A DNA stretch of 48,155 nt from Burkholderiaceae bacterium. GTDB taxonomy: Bacteria > Pseudomonadota > Gammaproteobacteria > Burkholderiales > Burkholderiaceae. The stretch spans positions 1 to 48,155 of the forward strand of contig CANJBQ010000022.1 of assembly GCA_947472645.1 (NCBI GenBank). Direction: 5' to 3'. A program made the position numbers and the translations under genes. Below are positions 1 to 8,694 of the stretch, piece after piece; the first letter of the stretch is position 1, and each line of letters opens with the position of its first letter. Below the pieces are notes generated by a model. It did not search any database. It worked only from the letters and a program-made list of their open reading frames with translations, and had not been told where the DNA came from.

Positions 1-1
1 T

Positions 2-433
2 ATCTTAATAGGAATTATTCTATTAACCTTGGGACTCCATTATTTTTTAAAGTTAACTTGGTTCGGTCGTGCGGTAAAAGCGGTTACTCAAGATCCAATT
101 GGCGCTAAATTATGTGGTGTGAATAGCGGAAAGATTAAAGCGACCACATTTGCATTTGGTTCGGCAACTGTATTCTTGGCTTCTATTTTATATGTTCTGT
201 CATTTCCAGTGGACCCATATATTGGTTTTGGTTTGACTGTAAAAGCATTTACGATCATTATTTTAGGTGGTATTGGTAATCTTCCTGGAGCATTACTAGC
301 AGGCATTTTTATAGGTGTTGCTGAGGGACTAACTGGTTTATTTTGGAAGCCTGAGTGGGCGCCCGCTTTGAGCGTAATTCTCCTATTGGTTATTTTGATT
401 ATCTTTCCTCAGGGTTTTCAAAAATCTAAATAA
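2..433 (+). CDS. livH: Branched-chain amino acid ABC transporter permease LivH (3' part)
   Basis: Reading frame open from the left edge, so the N-terminal half of the protein is missing. The visible ~144 residues are hydrophobic with several membrane segments. They carry the family's FGRAVKA loop, which is the cytoplasmic coupling region, and the GGIGNLPGALLAG motif near the end. LivH is one of two inner-membrane permeases of HAAT-family importers for branched-chain amino acids, amides or aromatic acids. The stop is 1 nt before livM-livG, so the genes are co-transcribed. A TTG at 29 is in frame but is not the real start, because similarity continues upstream of it. The substrate cannot be told; the neighbouring catabolic genes make a carboxylate or aromatic acid as likely as leucine. 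Confidence 0.9.
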   Translation: MLIGIILLTLGLHYFLKLTWFGRAVKAVTQDPIGAKLCGVNSGKIKATTFAFGSATVFLASILYVLSFPVDPYIGFGLTVKAFTIIILGGIGNLPGALLAGIFIGVAEGLTGLFWKPEWAPALSVILLLVILIIFPQGFQKSK

Positions 434-434
434 T

Positions 435-2222
435 ATGAAATCATCACAAATCAATACTCCACTCACCTTCTTGAGCTTTATAGTTTTAGGAGCTTTATTA
501 GGCGTTGTCCAATTTGGTAATGCGTATTTAATTTCTTTTATTTTTACCATGTTAATTTATTACATTCTTGCTCAGAGTTGGGATTGGATTGCTGGTGAGA
601 TGGGATACGTTAATCTTGGACATTACTGTTTTTATGGAATTGGCTCTTACGCCTTTGGTATTTTTCTAGTAGCAGGTCAGTGGTCTTTGACATCAATGGC
701 TCTCACTGGGATTATTACCTGCGCAGTTGCGGCGATTATTGCGTACCCTCTCTATCGGCTTAAAGGGGACTATTTTGCATTTGCAACTCTTGCATTATTA
801 CCATTAATGGAAGTGCTTGCATACAATATGTCTTTTATCACTAATGGTGCTGAAGGGATTGTGTTTCCTATTCAAAAGGTAACGTCTATAACCTATGTTT
901 TAGCTTTGGCTTTATGTTTTGCCAGTTTTATCCTTACCTTAATGATTAACCGTAGTCGTTTTGGTTACGCTTTACGAGCCATACGAAATGATGAAGAAGT
1001 CTCTGAGGTAATTGGAATTAAGATTTTTCCTTATAAAGTAAAAGTCTTAGTGATATCTGCCGTATTTGCTGGCTTAGCGGGGGCATTGCAAGGTTGGCAA
1101 ATGAGCTTTATCGATCCGGGTAGTGTATTTGGACTGAATGTCGCACTAGTACCAATTGCTATGGTGTTGTTTGGTGGATCTGGAATGCGGTGGGGACCAT
1201 TGGTTGGCGTCATTCTTTTGGCATGTATCCAACAGTGGATGCTTGTCAATCTAAAGATGCTGCAAACGACAATTTACGGATTAATTATTTTATGTATTGG
1301 TCGTTTTATGCCCGGTGGTCTGCTGCGAGCAAGCTGGATTAAAAATAATAGAATATTACGTTTTTTAAGTAAAGAACATCATGAATATATGATCAGTCAA
1401 CTTGAGAAGAGTGTTATTCAATCATCGGTTAAACCCTTGTCATTACAAGATATCTTGGGTATCAAAAAAACCAATAGTCAATTACCTATTTTGGAGTGTC
1501 TTCATATCACTAAATCATTTGGTGGGAATGTGGCACTTGATGATGTTAGTTTTACAGTAAATCAAGGCGAAATTATTGGTTTAATTGGCGCAAACGGCTC
1601 TGGAAAAACAACCTTATTTAATTGTATTTCTAGGGTATTTCAACCGAGTAGTGGTCAAATTCTTTTTTTAGGCCAAGACTTGTCGAATAAAACCCGCGAT
1701 GAAATTGCCCAAATTGGTATTGGTAGAACATATCAGTTGCCTAGGCCCTTTGGCGATCTCACGGTTTTAGAGAACCTAGCTATGCCTCTAATGTTTGGTG
1801 GAAAAGGTATGAGCCCACAACAGGCGCTCACCAACGCAAGGGCACTTGCTGATTTCATAAAACTCACTGATAAAGAAATGTATCGATCTGATTCTCTTTC
1901 CTTGCAAGAAAAAAAAGCAATTGAGTTTGGTCGGGCTTTAGCATTAAGGCCAAGTCTTTTACTCGTTGATGAAGTTGCCTCAGGTTTAACACCAATTGAG
2001 GTCAATCAATTTGTAGAGCATATTCGAACCATTAGGGATCAGTATGGCGTTACTGTCATTTGGGTAGAGCATATTTTTTCCGCATTGACTCAAGTAGTTG
2101 ATCGATTAATTGTTTTAGATACTGGGCGCTTAGTTGCTGATGGGCCTTTGGCGGACGTTTTGAAAGATGAAAAAGTGATCGCTAGTTATCTTGGAAATGC
2201 TAAGGGAGATGCAAATGCTTGA
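435..2222 (+). CDS. livM-livG: Fused LivM permease - LivG ATPase of branched-chain-type ABC transporter
   Basis: 595 aa, about the sum of a LivM (~300) and a LivG (~250). Residues 10-300 are a membrane permease with the LivM loop FGYALRAIRNDE at 176-187. Residues 300-350 are a linker and 352-590 an ABC ATPase. The ATPase has Walker A GANGSGKTT (385-393), Walker B LLLVDE (508-513), the LivG-type DEVASGL, and the switch histidine H546. The signature loop reads LSLQEKK (489-495) instead of LSGGQ. That is degenerate, although LivM-LivG fusions often depart from consensus here. Fusion would tether one permease to one ATPase in the inner-membrane complex. It lies between livH and livF with almost no spacing. 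No substrate-binding protein is seen and it may lie upstream of the window. Confidence 0.93.
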   Translation: MKSSQINTPLTFLSFIVLGALLGVVQFGNAYLISFIFTMLIYYILAQSWDWIAGEMGYVNLGHYCFYGIGSYAFGIFLVAGQWSLTSMALTGIITCAVAAIIAYPLYRLKGDYFAFATLALLPLMEVLAYNMSFITNGAEGIVFPIQKVTSITYVLALALCFASFILTLMINRSRFGYALRAIRNDEEVSEVIGIKIFPYKVKVLVISAVFAGLAGALQGWQMSFIDPGSVFGLNVALVPIAMVLFGGSGMRWGPLVGVILLACIQQWMLVNLKMLQTTIYGLIILCIGRFMPGGLLRASWIKNNRILRFLSKEHHEYMISQLEKSVIQSSVKPLSLQDILGIKKTNSQLPILECLHITKSFGGNVALDDVSFTVNQGEIIGLIGANGSGKTTLFNCISRVFQPSSGQILFLGQDLSNKTRDEIAQIGIGRTYQLPRPFGDLTVLENLAMPLMFGGKGMSPQQALTNARALADFIKLTDKEMYRSDSLSLQEKKAIEFGRALALRPSLLLVDEVASGLTPIEVNQFVEHIRTIRDQYGVTVIWVEHIFSALTQVVDRLIVLDTGRLVADGPLADVLKDEKVIASYLGNAKGDANA

Positions 2223-2922
2223 AGTAAAAAACATTGAACTTAGTCATGGAAAACTACAAGTGTTATGGGATATTAGTTTGACTGTTGGAGAGGGTGAGTG
2301 TGTGGGTTTACTTGGCGCTAATGGGGCAGGTAAGTCGAGTACCATGGGCGCTCTTATTGGACTCTATCCGCTTCAGTCAGGATCGATTACTTTCTCTGGA
2401 AAATCGATTGCCGGGCTTGATGTCAACGAACTGATCATGTTAGGAATTGCTTTGGTTCCGGAGGGACGCAAACTGTTTACCCAGATGACCGTTGAAGAGA
2501 ATTTAATGATGGGAGCTTACATTAAAGAGAAACGATCTTCCATCGATTCCGGACTAGAAAGTATCTATGACTTATTTCCAATCTTGAAAGAAAAGCGGCT
2601 ACAAATGGCTGGCCAACTCAGTGGGGGTCAACAACAAATGGTGACTATTGGACGTGCTTTAATGTCCAAACCAAAAATGTTGCTATTAGATGAACCATTT
2701 ATAGGTGTAGCACCAAAACTGGTTATAGAGATTATGCAAGCTCTCAGAGAAATTAACCAGGGTGGGGTAAGTATGATTTTGGTAGAGCAAAATGTGCACC
2801 GCGCTTTAGAGTTTGTATCACGCGCATATGTTATCGAAAACGGTAGAAATGTTTTAGAAGGTGATGCAAAGTTAATTTTGTCAGACGAGCACTTCCAAGA
2901 AAAATTCTTAGGTATACATTAA
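2215..2922 (+). CDS. livF: Branched-chain-type ABC transporter ATPase LivF
   Basis: 235 aa from ATG 2215, the normal LivF length. Walker A GANGAGKSS is at 34-42, a perfect LSGGQ at 135-139 and Walker B LLLDEP near 156-161. The frame extends upstream to TTG 2191 and ATG 2209. ATG 2215 is preferred because AGGGAG at 2203-2208 sits 6 nt before it and the conserved MLEVKNIEL starts there. It overlaps the end of livM-livG by 8 nt, implying coupled translation. It supplies the second ATPase of the importer. Its consensus signature loop contrasts with the degenerate one in LivG, so the two nucleotide sites may be unequal. Confidence 0.93.
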   Translation: MLEVKNIELSHGKLQVLWDISLTVGEGECVGLLGANGAGKSSTMGALIGLYPLQSGSITFSGKSIAGLDVNELIMLGIALVPEGRKLFTQMTVEENLMMGAYIKEKRSSIDSGLESIYDLFPILKEKRLQMAGQLSGGQQQMVTIGRALMSKPKMLLLDEPFIGVAPKLVIEIMQALREINQGGVSMILVEQNVHRALEFVSRAYVIENGRNVLEGDAKLILSDEHFQEKFLGIH

Positions 2923-2939
2923 TTAAGAGGGGTTTTAAT

Positions 2940-3713
2940 ATGCAATCAAATCAAGCAATATTTCAGCGATCCAAAAAATATCGGGAAGACTATATTGATA
3001 CAACGCCATCTTGGTATCGCGGCGAATATCATTTAGCGTTTACTTTGATTTTTACCAGTTCGGTTTTGCTGTTTTCTTTATCGAAAATTCAAAATTTAAC
3101 CAATCCAGAGTTATGGTCGATTATTCCAATGTTTTTATTTGGTAATTGGGCTGAGTGGGCTGGTCACCGCTATATTTTGCATAACCCAAACGGTCCTTTA
3201 AAGGCTGTTTATAAGCGCCACGTGGGGACGCATCACCAATTTTTTACCCATCTAACCTTAGATTACCACGGCCATAAAGATTGGCGCGCATTACTGTTCC
3301 CACCCTTTGCCCCTATACTTTTTGTGCTTTCAGCAATACCTTTAGTCGTTCTGGGAGGACTTATATTTTCATCGAATGTGGCGTATATTATGATGGCAAC
3401 CATTGCTACTTATTATTTGATGTATGAAGGGATGCATACTTTATCTCATATTCAAAATAGTCCATTTTTGGATAAATTTCCGCTACTCAATACGGTTCGA
3501 AGAATGCATGTGGCACATCACAATCCTGAGTTTATGCACAAATATAACTTTAACTTAACTTTTCCAATTTGTGATCTATTGTTTGGTACAAGTGATGCAA
3601 AAGTTGGCTTTCTGAAAGGATTGTTTTGTGGGATGTCTGAACAATATATTCGCCCTGAGTTACAAACGATTACCGATCAACAAAAACAATCTAAAGAGGC
3701 TGTCAATGAGTGA
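2940..3713 (+). CDS. Fatty acid hydroxylase / sterol desaturase superfamily membrane protein
   Basis: 257 aa with about four hydrophobic segments and a histidine pattern typical of membrane di-iron hydroxylases (PF04116-type). The boxes are HRYILH (76-81), HVGTHH (94-99), H104, MHTLSH (165-170) and HVAHH (190-194). The family inserts oxygen into, or desaturates, hydrophobic substrates using a di-iron centre in the membrane. AAGAGGGG at 2925-2932 gives a good ribosome site for ATG 2940. It is the first gene after the liv genes and overlaps the next gene by 8 nt (ATGAGTGA), so it probably belongs to the same operon. Its substrate is unknown. The neighbouring alcohol/aldehyde oxidation genes fit a hydroxylated product being oxidised further, which is inference. 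Confidence 0.75.
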   Translation: MQSNQAIFQRSKKYREDYIDTTPSWYRGEYHLAFTLIFTSSVLLFSLSKIQNLTNPELWSIIPMFLFGNWAEWAGHRYILHNPNGPLKAVYKRHVGTHHQFFTHLTLDYHGHKDWRALLFPPFAPILFVLSAIPLVVLGGLIFSSNVAYIMMATIATYYLMYEGMHTLSHIQNSPFLDKFPLLNTVRRMHVAHHNPEFMHKYNFNLTFPICDLLFGTSDAKVGFLKGLFCGMSEQYIRPELQTITDQQKQSKEAVNE

Positions 3714-4470
3714 ATTAGTTCTTAAAAATAAAGTTGCTATTGTTACTGGGGCAGCGCAGGGCATTGGGGCTCATTATGCGCAGGTTTTAGGTAAGGCGGG
3801 CGCTAAAGTGGTGGTTACCGATGTTTCTTCTACTGATGGTATTTGTAAAATACTCAAAGATCAAGGAGTTGACGTTCTAGGATTGCATACTGATGTGACG
3901 AATGCTAGTTCTTGTGATGAAATGGTAAAGCTCACAATAGACCAATATGGAAGAGTTGATGTACTAGTTAATAACGCAGCGTTATTTGGTAAATTAAGTC
4001 TTAAACCCTTTGAACAGATTGAAACTGATGAATGGGATGCTGTTATGCGTGTCAATGTTCGTGGGGTGTTCGAATGTGTAAAGGCAGTCAGCCCTATTAT
4101 GCGAAAACAGAAATCAGGCTCTATTATTAATATTGCTTCAGGAACCGTCTTCAAAGGATCGCCTATGATGTTGCATTACGTAACCTCCAAGGGAGCTATC
4201 GTAGCGATGTCACGATCACTTGCTAGAGAGTTGGGTGATGACGGTATTCGGGTTAATACGATGGCGCCAGGCTTAGTTCTAAGTGATAACGTACTTGGCA
4301 ATCCAGCTTGGCAGGGGGCGATTGCGGCTAATAATATTGCTAGTCGCGCTATAAAACGCGAAGCAGTCCCAGAGGATTTAGCAGGAAGTTTAATTTATTT
4401 TGCGAGTGATGCCAGCTTATTTGTTACCGGCCAAGTGCTTGTAATCGATGGCGGTTCAGTGATGCATTAA
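3706..4470 (+). CDS. SDR-family NAD(P)-dependent oxidoreductase
   Basis: 254 aa from ATG 3706. A longer in-frame extension to 3628 runs inside the previous gene and lacks family sequence. It is a classical short-chain dehydrogenase with the nucleotide-binding glycine motif TGAAQGIG (14-21), NNA (89-91), and a catalytic Ser145, Tyr158, Lys162 set (YVTSK). The end is typical of the family (DGGSVMH). D39 after the second beta strand favours NAD over NADP. Position before an aldehyde dehydrogenase suggests oxidation of a secondary or primary alcohol, or of a dihydrodiol, in a catabolic route. The exact substrate cannot be read from sequence. Confidence 0.88.
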   Translation: MSELVLKNKVAIVTGAAQGIGAHYAQVLGKAGAKVVVTDVSSTDGICKILKDQGVDVLGLHTDVTNASSCDEMVKLTIDQYGRVDVLVNNAALFGKLSLKPFEQIETDEWDAVMRVNVRGVFECVKAVSPIMRKQKSGSIINIASGTVFKGSPMMLHYVTSKGAIVAMSRSLARELGDDGIRVNTMAPGLVLSDNVLGNPAWQGAIAANNIASRAIKREAVPEDLAGSLIYFASDASLFVTGQVLVIDGGSVMH

Positions 4471-4478
4471 GGAAAAAT

Positions 4479-5924
4479 ATGATTGCGCTTAATTTAATTA
4501 ATGGCAGATGGGTTGAAGGTCAATCGAAAAGATTTTCCCCAAGTTTTAATCCGGCAACCGGAGAGCAAATCGGTAAATATGTTAATAGTGATGAGATTGA
4601 TGCTGTCTTAGCTATTGAAGCTGCAAAAGAGGCTTTTTATAAAAGTAATTGGGCGCATCAACCTCGTTTACGTCAATTGGTTTTATTAGAGTGGGCAAGT
4701 CGTTTAGAGCAAAAGATTGAGCCACTAGCGCAGTTATTAACACAAGAAAATGGGAAGGTAATTGCTCAGTCTCGTGGTGAGGTACTTGGCGCTGTTTCTG
4801 AAATTCGATATTACGCAGGTCTTGCCCGATATATTCCTGGAAACTTTTTTGAGGTTGAACCAGGTGTATATACAAGCATATTAAAAGAGCCCGCTGGCGT
4901 TGCCGGTTTAATTATTCCTTGGAATGCCCCAATTGTTTTGTTAATACGTTCACTAGCTCCTGCAATGGCTGCTGGCTGTGCATCAATCATAAAATCTGCG
5001 CCTCAAACGACACAAATTACCGCTGCTGTTTTAAATTGTTTACAAGAGGTGACTAGCCTGCCTCCCGGTGTTGTTAATTTAGTTTCTGAGCAGGGCCACC
5101 AGGTTGCAGCAACTTTAGTAGAGTCAAATGATGTTGATGTGATTAGTTTTACTGGCTCTAACCGAACTGGTCAAAAAATTATGGCTGCAGCGGCCCCGAC
5201 CATGAAAAAACTTTCTTTAGAATTGGGCGGTAAGTCATGCTGTCTTGTTTTTAATGACGTTAATTTATCGGATGTTGCTTCAAAGCTTGTTACTGCCGCT
5301 ATTATTATTTCTGGACAGCAGTGCACAGCAGCGCGTCGAATTTTGGTGCATGAGTCTATTTATGAAGACATGAAAATTGCTTTGAAGCTTGCAGTTGAAT
5401 CAGTTAAGGTTGGCTTTGGTCAAGATACAGGTATGCAGATGGGGCCTTTAATTGATGCGGCGGCCTTGGAGCGTGTTAATACAGAAATTGAGCGTTCACT
5501 AGATTCTTGTGATGAGGTCATTGTGCGTGGAGGGCGTCTAGGAGGAGATTTATCTAAAGGTCATTTCATTTCTCCGAGCTTAATTGCGCACCAAGATGAC
5601 AACGCCTTTTTCTGTCAAGATGAAATCTTTGGGCCATTAATTGTTTTAGAGTCTTTTACAGATGAAAAACATGCTGTTCAAAAAGCGAATAATACAGAGT
5701 ATGGATTATCTGCTAGTGTGTGGACTAATGATGGAAATCGTTCCTTACGTATTGCTCGGGCATTGAGAAACGGAACGATATGGATCAATGATCATAATAA
5801 ATTAATTGCAGAAGCGGAAACGGGTGGGTATCGGAAAAGTGGCCTTGGGCGCCTTCACGGCTTTGATGCACTGATCGACTTTACAGAAATAAAAAGTATT
5901 TATCAAAACGTTGGTGTTGTATAA
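4479..5924 (+). CDS. Aldehyde dehydrogenase family protein
   Basis: 481 aa, full length for NAD(P)-dependent aldehyde dehydrogenases. Visible catalytic residues are Asn149 (PWNAP), Lys172 (IIKSAP), general base Glu248 (LELGGKS) and nucleophile Cys282 (SGQQCTAARR). The C-terminal EIFGPL motif is present. It starts 8 nt after the SDR gene with GGAAAAAT before the ATG. It should oxidise an aldehyde, perhaps the product of the preceding dehydrogenase, to the acid used by the decarboxylase two genes downstream. That chain is inference; the family assignment is firm. Confidence 0.92.
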   Translation: MIALNLINGRWVEGQSKRFSPSFNPATGEQIGKYVNSDEIDAVLAIEAAKEAFYKSNWAHQPRLRQLVLLEWASRLEQKIEPLAQLLTQENGKVIAQSRGEVLGAVSEIRYYAGLARYIPGNFFEVEPGVYTSILKEPAGVAGLIIPWNAPIVLLIRSLAPAMAAGCASIIKSAPQTTQITAAVLNCLQEVTSLPPGVVNLVSEQGHQVAATLVESNDVDVISFTGSNRTGQKIMAAAAPTMKKLSLELGGKSCCLVFNDVNLSDVASKLVTAAIIISGQQCTAARRILVHESIYEDMKIALKLAVESVKVGFGQDTGMQMGPLIDAAALERVNTEIERSLDSCDEVIVRGGRLGGDLSKGHFISPSLIAHQDDNAFFCQDEIFGPLIVLESFTDEKHAVQKANNTEYGLSASVWTNDGNRSLRIARALRNGTIWINDHNKLIAEAETGGYRKSGLGRLHGFDALIDFTEIKSIYQNVGVV

Positions 5925-5956
5925 CTGATCATGAATAGTAATGTTTTTAAAAGGAT

Positions 5957-6931
5957 ATGTCTGTGAATAAAGTCATTTTAGGGGTATGTTTTTTGTTCAT
6001 ATCATTTACGCAATCGGTACTTTCTCAAGATAACTCGTATCCCAATAAGCCAATTAAAATAGTTGTGCCTTATCCGCCGGGTGGGTTTAACGACACCTTA
6101 GGGCGTATTTTGGCACCAAAGATGAGTGAGATTTGGAAACAGCCAGTACTAGTTGAAAATAGGACTGGAGGAGTGACGACTATTGGCACTAGTTATGTTG
6201 CTACTTCGCCACCAGATGGCTATACCATGCTAATCATACAGTTTCCCTATGTGACCAATCCGTTCTTAATGAAAAATTTACCATATGACACAAGTAAGGC
6301 ATTTAATTCAGTCATTTTGGCTGGTCGTTCTCCTACTGTATTTGTCACTTCAAAAGACTCTCCTTATAAGAGTCTTCAGGATGTCATTAAAGCTGCAAAG
6401 GCAAATCCTGGTAAATTGAATTATGGGTCTTCTGGTAATGGCTCTTCAAATCATTTATCGATGGCATTATTTGAAAAGATGGCGAATGTTGAGATGCGCC
6501 AGATTCCTTATAAAGGAAGCACGGCTATCATGACCGATGTGGCTGGTGGGCAAGTTGACGTTGCAATTGATGTATTAGGTAATATTGCTTCTTTTTTACA
6601 GACCGGTAAAGTACGTACTTTAGCGATTGGACAAATGACAAGATCGCCTCTAATGCCTCAAGTCCCAACCATGAATGAGCTTGGTATAACGGGTTATGAA
6701 GTTAACTCATGGCATGCGATTGTGGTACCTGCAGGAACTCCTCGCCCAGTGATTGATAAGATTAATCAAACAGTGAATGATATTTTAAAAATGAGTGATG
6801 TGAGAGAAACATTTCGTATTCAAGGAGTAGTACCTGATGGGGGTACTCCGGAACAGTTAGATACTTTTTTACAATCACAAACAAACACCTGGGGTCGATT
6901 GATTAAGACCCTCAATATTACGGCTGATTAA
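5957..6931 (+). CDS. Bug/TctC-family periplasmic solute-binding protein (1 of 4)
   Basis: 324 aa. An N-terminal signal peptide (hydrophobic residues 5-22, cleavage near LSQ-D24) precedes a mature domain beginning YPNKPIKIVVPYPPGG, the hallmark of Bug receptors. The PYKG motif near residue 190 is also present. Bug proteins bind carboxylates or aromatic acids in the periplasm, and many work with distantly encoded permeases or act as sensors. No TctA/TctB gene is nearby. AAGGAT precedes the ATG. Lying between the aldehyde dehydrogenase and the UbiD decarboxylase, it probably binds the substrate of this cluster or a related acid. Confidence 0.9.
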   Translation: MSVNKVILGVCFLFISFTQSVLSQDNSYPNKPIKIVVPYPPGGFNDTLGRILAPKMSEIWKQPVLVENRTGGVTTIGTSYVATSPPDGYTMLIIQFPYVTNPFLMKNLPYDTSKAFNSVILAGRSPTVFVTSKDSPYKSLQDVIKAAKANPGKLNYGSSGNGSSNHLSMALFEKMANVEMRQIPYKGSTAIMTDVAGGQVDVAIDVLGNIASFLQTGKVRTLAIGQMTRSPLMPQVPTMNELGITGYEVNSWHAIVVPAGTPRPVIDKINQTVNDILKMSDVRETFRIQGVVPDGGTPEQLDTFLQSQTNTWGRLIKTLNITAD

Positions 6932-6940
6932 GGATTGATC

Positions 6941-8356
6941 ATGAAATTCACCGAACTTAGAACTTGGTTATCGCATTTACAAACAACAGATCGTATTGCT
7001 GTTATTAAAAAAGGTTGTGATTTAAAGCATCGACTACCTGCCATTGCCAAAATCTTAGATGGGGAGAAAGCAACCTATTTTCAAAACCCACAAGGTTTTA
7101 AAATGCCAGTCATTTCCGGATTTATGTCAAAGCGATCTTGGATTGCTGAGGCAATGGGTATTAGTGAAGAAGAGCTCTTACCAGCTTTTCGTAAAGCCGC
7201 TGAAAATCCTATTCCTTGGCATGATATTGGGAAGAGTCCCGCCCCTTGCCAAGAGATCGTTATTCAAAATCCTGATTTACAAAAATTACTACCAATTCCT
7301 ACACATAGTGAACATGACTATGGCCCTTACATTACTGCTGGGTTAGTCATTGCCAGAAATCCAAGTACGGGCAAGCAAAATGTTTCCATTAATCGTATCC
7401 AACTTCATCCGACGGGTCGCTTAGGTATTTTGATGTTGCCTAGGCATTTGTTTGCATTTTTTAAGCAAGCGGAAAAAGATAATCAAGCCTTAGATGTGGC
7501 CATTGTGATTGGCGTTGATCCACTTACATTACTTGCATCACAAGCAATTGCTCCCTTAGATCATGACGAATTGGAAATTGCCGGGGCTTTACATGGTAAA
7601 GCTTTAGATGTCGTCAAGTGTAAAAATAGTGAAATTAGAGTGCCAGCGAATGCTGAGATTATCATTGAAGGAAAAATCCTTCCACATGAGCGTGAACTTG
7701 AAGGCCCCTTTGGAGAGTTTCCAAAGTACTACAGTGCTCGCGAAAGCCGAGAGGTTATTAAGGTCGATCTGTTGACTCATCGTAAAGATCCTATTTATCA
7801 CACCATTATTCCAGCGGAGATGGAGCATCTTTTACTAGGAGCGATCCCTAGAGAGTCAACTTTGCTTTCTCATCTCCAACGAAGTTTTCAGGGTGTGCTT
7901 GATGTGCATTTGTCTATTGGTGGAGTTGCTCGATACCACTTATATGTGAAACTCAAAAAATCGCATGAGGGGCAACCTAAGAATGTAATTATGGCTGCGT
8001 TTGGCGCTCACTATGATGTTAAGCAAGTCATTGTTGTTGATGAGGATGTAGATGTTCATCAACCTCAACAAGTCGAATGGGCAGTAGCGACAAGGTTTCA
8101 AGCACACCGAGATTTATTGGTCATAGAAGGCGCACAAGGCTCTATTTTAGATCCCTCAACAACTGTGGAATGGATGAAAGAAGGTGGCGATCTTGTACCA
8201 CCATATCAGCAGGGATTAAGCTCGAAGATGGGCTTAGATGCAACTCGTCCGATGAACTATCAAGAACATGTATTTACAAGGGTAAGGATTCCTGGCGAAG
8301 ATACCATTGATGTCCGTCATGAGATTGAACCCGATATAAAGGTTTCGTTTACTTAA
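6941..8356 (+). CDS. UbiD-family prenylated-FMN-dependent decarboxylase
   Basis: 471 aa from ATG 6941. AGGA at 6931-6934 is well spaced for it, and the frame also opens at TTG 6935. The family's catalytic triad is visible: Arg152 (INRIQ), Glu254 and Glu259 (ELEGPFGEF), with the two glutamates five apart as in Fdc1/UbiD enzymes. These enzymes reversibly decarboxylate aromatic or alpha,beta-unsaturated acids using prenylated FMN made by a UbiX partner. No ubiX is in the window. It has the last place in the SDR-ALDH-Bug-UbiD run, 9 nt after the Bug gene. Ubiquinone synthesis is the alternative role, but the length (E. coli UbiD is ~497) and catabolic context favour a degradative decarboxylase. 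Confidence 0.88.
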   Translation: MKFTELRTWLSHLQTTDRIAVIKKGCDLKHRLPAIAKILDGEKATYFQNPQGFKMPVISGFMSKRSWIAEAMGISEEELLPAFRKAAENPIPWHDIGKSPAPCQEIVIQNPDLQKLLPIPTHSEHDYGPYITAGLVIARNPSTGKQNVSINRIQLHPTGRLGILMLPRHLFAFFKQAEKDNQALDVAIVIGVDPLTLLASQAIAPLDHDELEIAGALHGKALDVVKCKNSEIRVPANAEIIIEGKILPHERELEGPFGEFPKYYSARESREVIKVDLLTHRKDPIYHTIIPAEMEHLLLGAIPRESTLLSHLQRSFQGVLDVHLSIGGVARYHLYVKLKKSHEGQPKNVIMAAFGAHYDVKQVIVVDEDVDVHQPQQVEWAVATRFQAHRDLLVIEGAQGSILDPSTTVEWMKEGGDLVPPYQQGLSSKMGLDATRPMNYQEHVFTRVRIPGEDTIDVRHEIEPDIKVSFT

Positions 8357-8615
8357 AAAAACTTCTTTTTTTTGATTTAGGAAGTTTTTTTAGTTGATAT
8401 TCTTGCTGAAGCGCTTCAGAGTGGCTTTTCACTTCTTTGAATTCTAGCAATCTCACTGGTGTTCTACCTCGCGTATATTTGGCACCTAAACCTGCATTAT
8501 GAGTCGCTAAGCGTTGGTCGAGATTATTCGTAATACCCGCATAAAAAGACCCATCTGAACATTCTAGAAGGTAAATTAACCAGGTTTTCGAAGCTTTTAT
8601 CTCGTCTTTCATCAA
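8349..8615 (-). CDS. GIY-YIG nuclease-superfamily protein
   Basis: 88 aa, the usual length of stand-alone YhbQ/UPF0213-like proteins. The divergent GIY-YIG core reads IYLLEC followed by FYAGITNN, with the conserved arginine in DQRLATHNAGLGAKYTRGR and a Glu further on. The domain cleaves nucleic acid in homing enzymes, UvrC and restriction enzymes; the cellular role of these short free-standing copies is poorly known. It is convergent with the decarboxylase gene and their stops overlap by 8 bp. The C-terminus is lysine-rich. Confidence 0.85.
   Translation of the reverse strand: MMKDEIKASKTWLIYLLECSDGSFYAGITNNLDQRLATHNAGLGAKYTRGRTPVRLLEFKEVKSHSEALQQEYQLKKLPKSKKRSFFK
8355..8391. terminator. Possible bidirectional A/T-rich hairpin between convergent genes
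   Basis: Perfect 11-bp inverted repeat AAAAAAACTTC (8355-8365) and GAAGTTTTTTT (8381-8391) with a 15-nt loop. T-runs lie on the 3' side in both directions. It sits where the UbiD and GIY-YIG genes converge and lies inside the last codons of the latter. The stem has only three G/C pairs, so strength is doubtful. Confidence 0.4.
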
Positions 8616-8632
8616 ACTATTTTAGATGGACT

Positions 8633-8660
8633 CTTGAAATTCATCATTTCATGCTTATGT
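8633..8660 (+). promoter_or_regulatory. Predicted sigma-32 (heat-shock) promoter of clpB
   Basis: A perfect -35 element CTTGAAA at 8633-8639, a 13-nt spacer, then GCTTATGT at 8653-8660. The latter matches the heat-shock -10 consensus CCCCATnT at C2, A5, T6 and T8. The expected start of transcription would be about 28 nt before the clpB ATG. clpB is a classic RpoH target, which supports the call; the weak GC half of the -10 lowers certainty. Confidence 0.6.
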
Positions 8661-8694
8661 AAAGAGTATGAATACTTTCTGAAAAGGAAAATGC

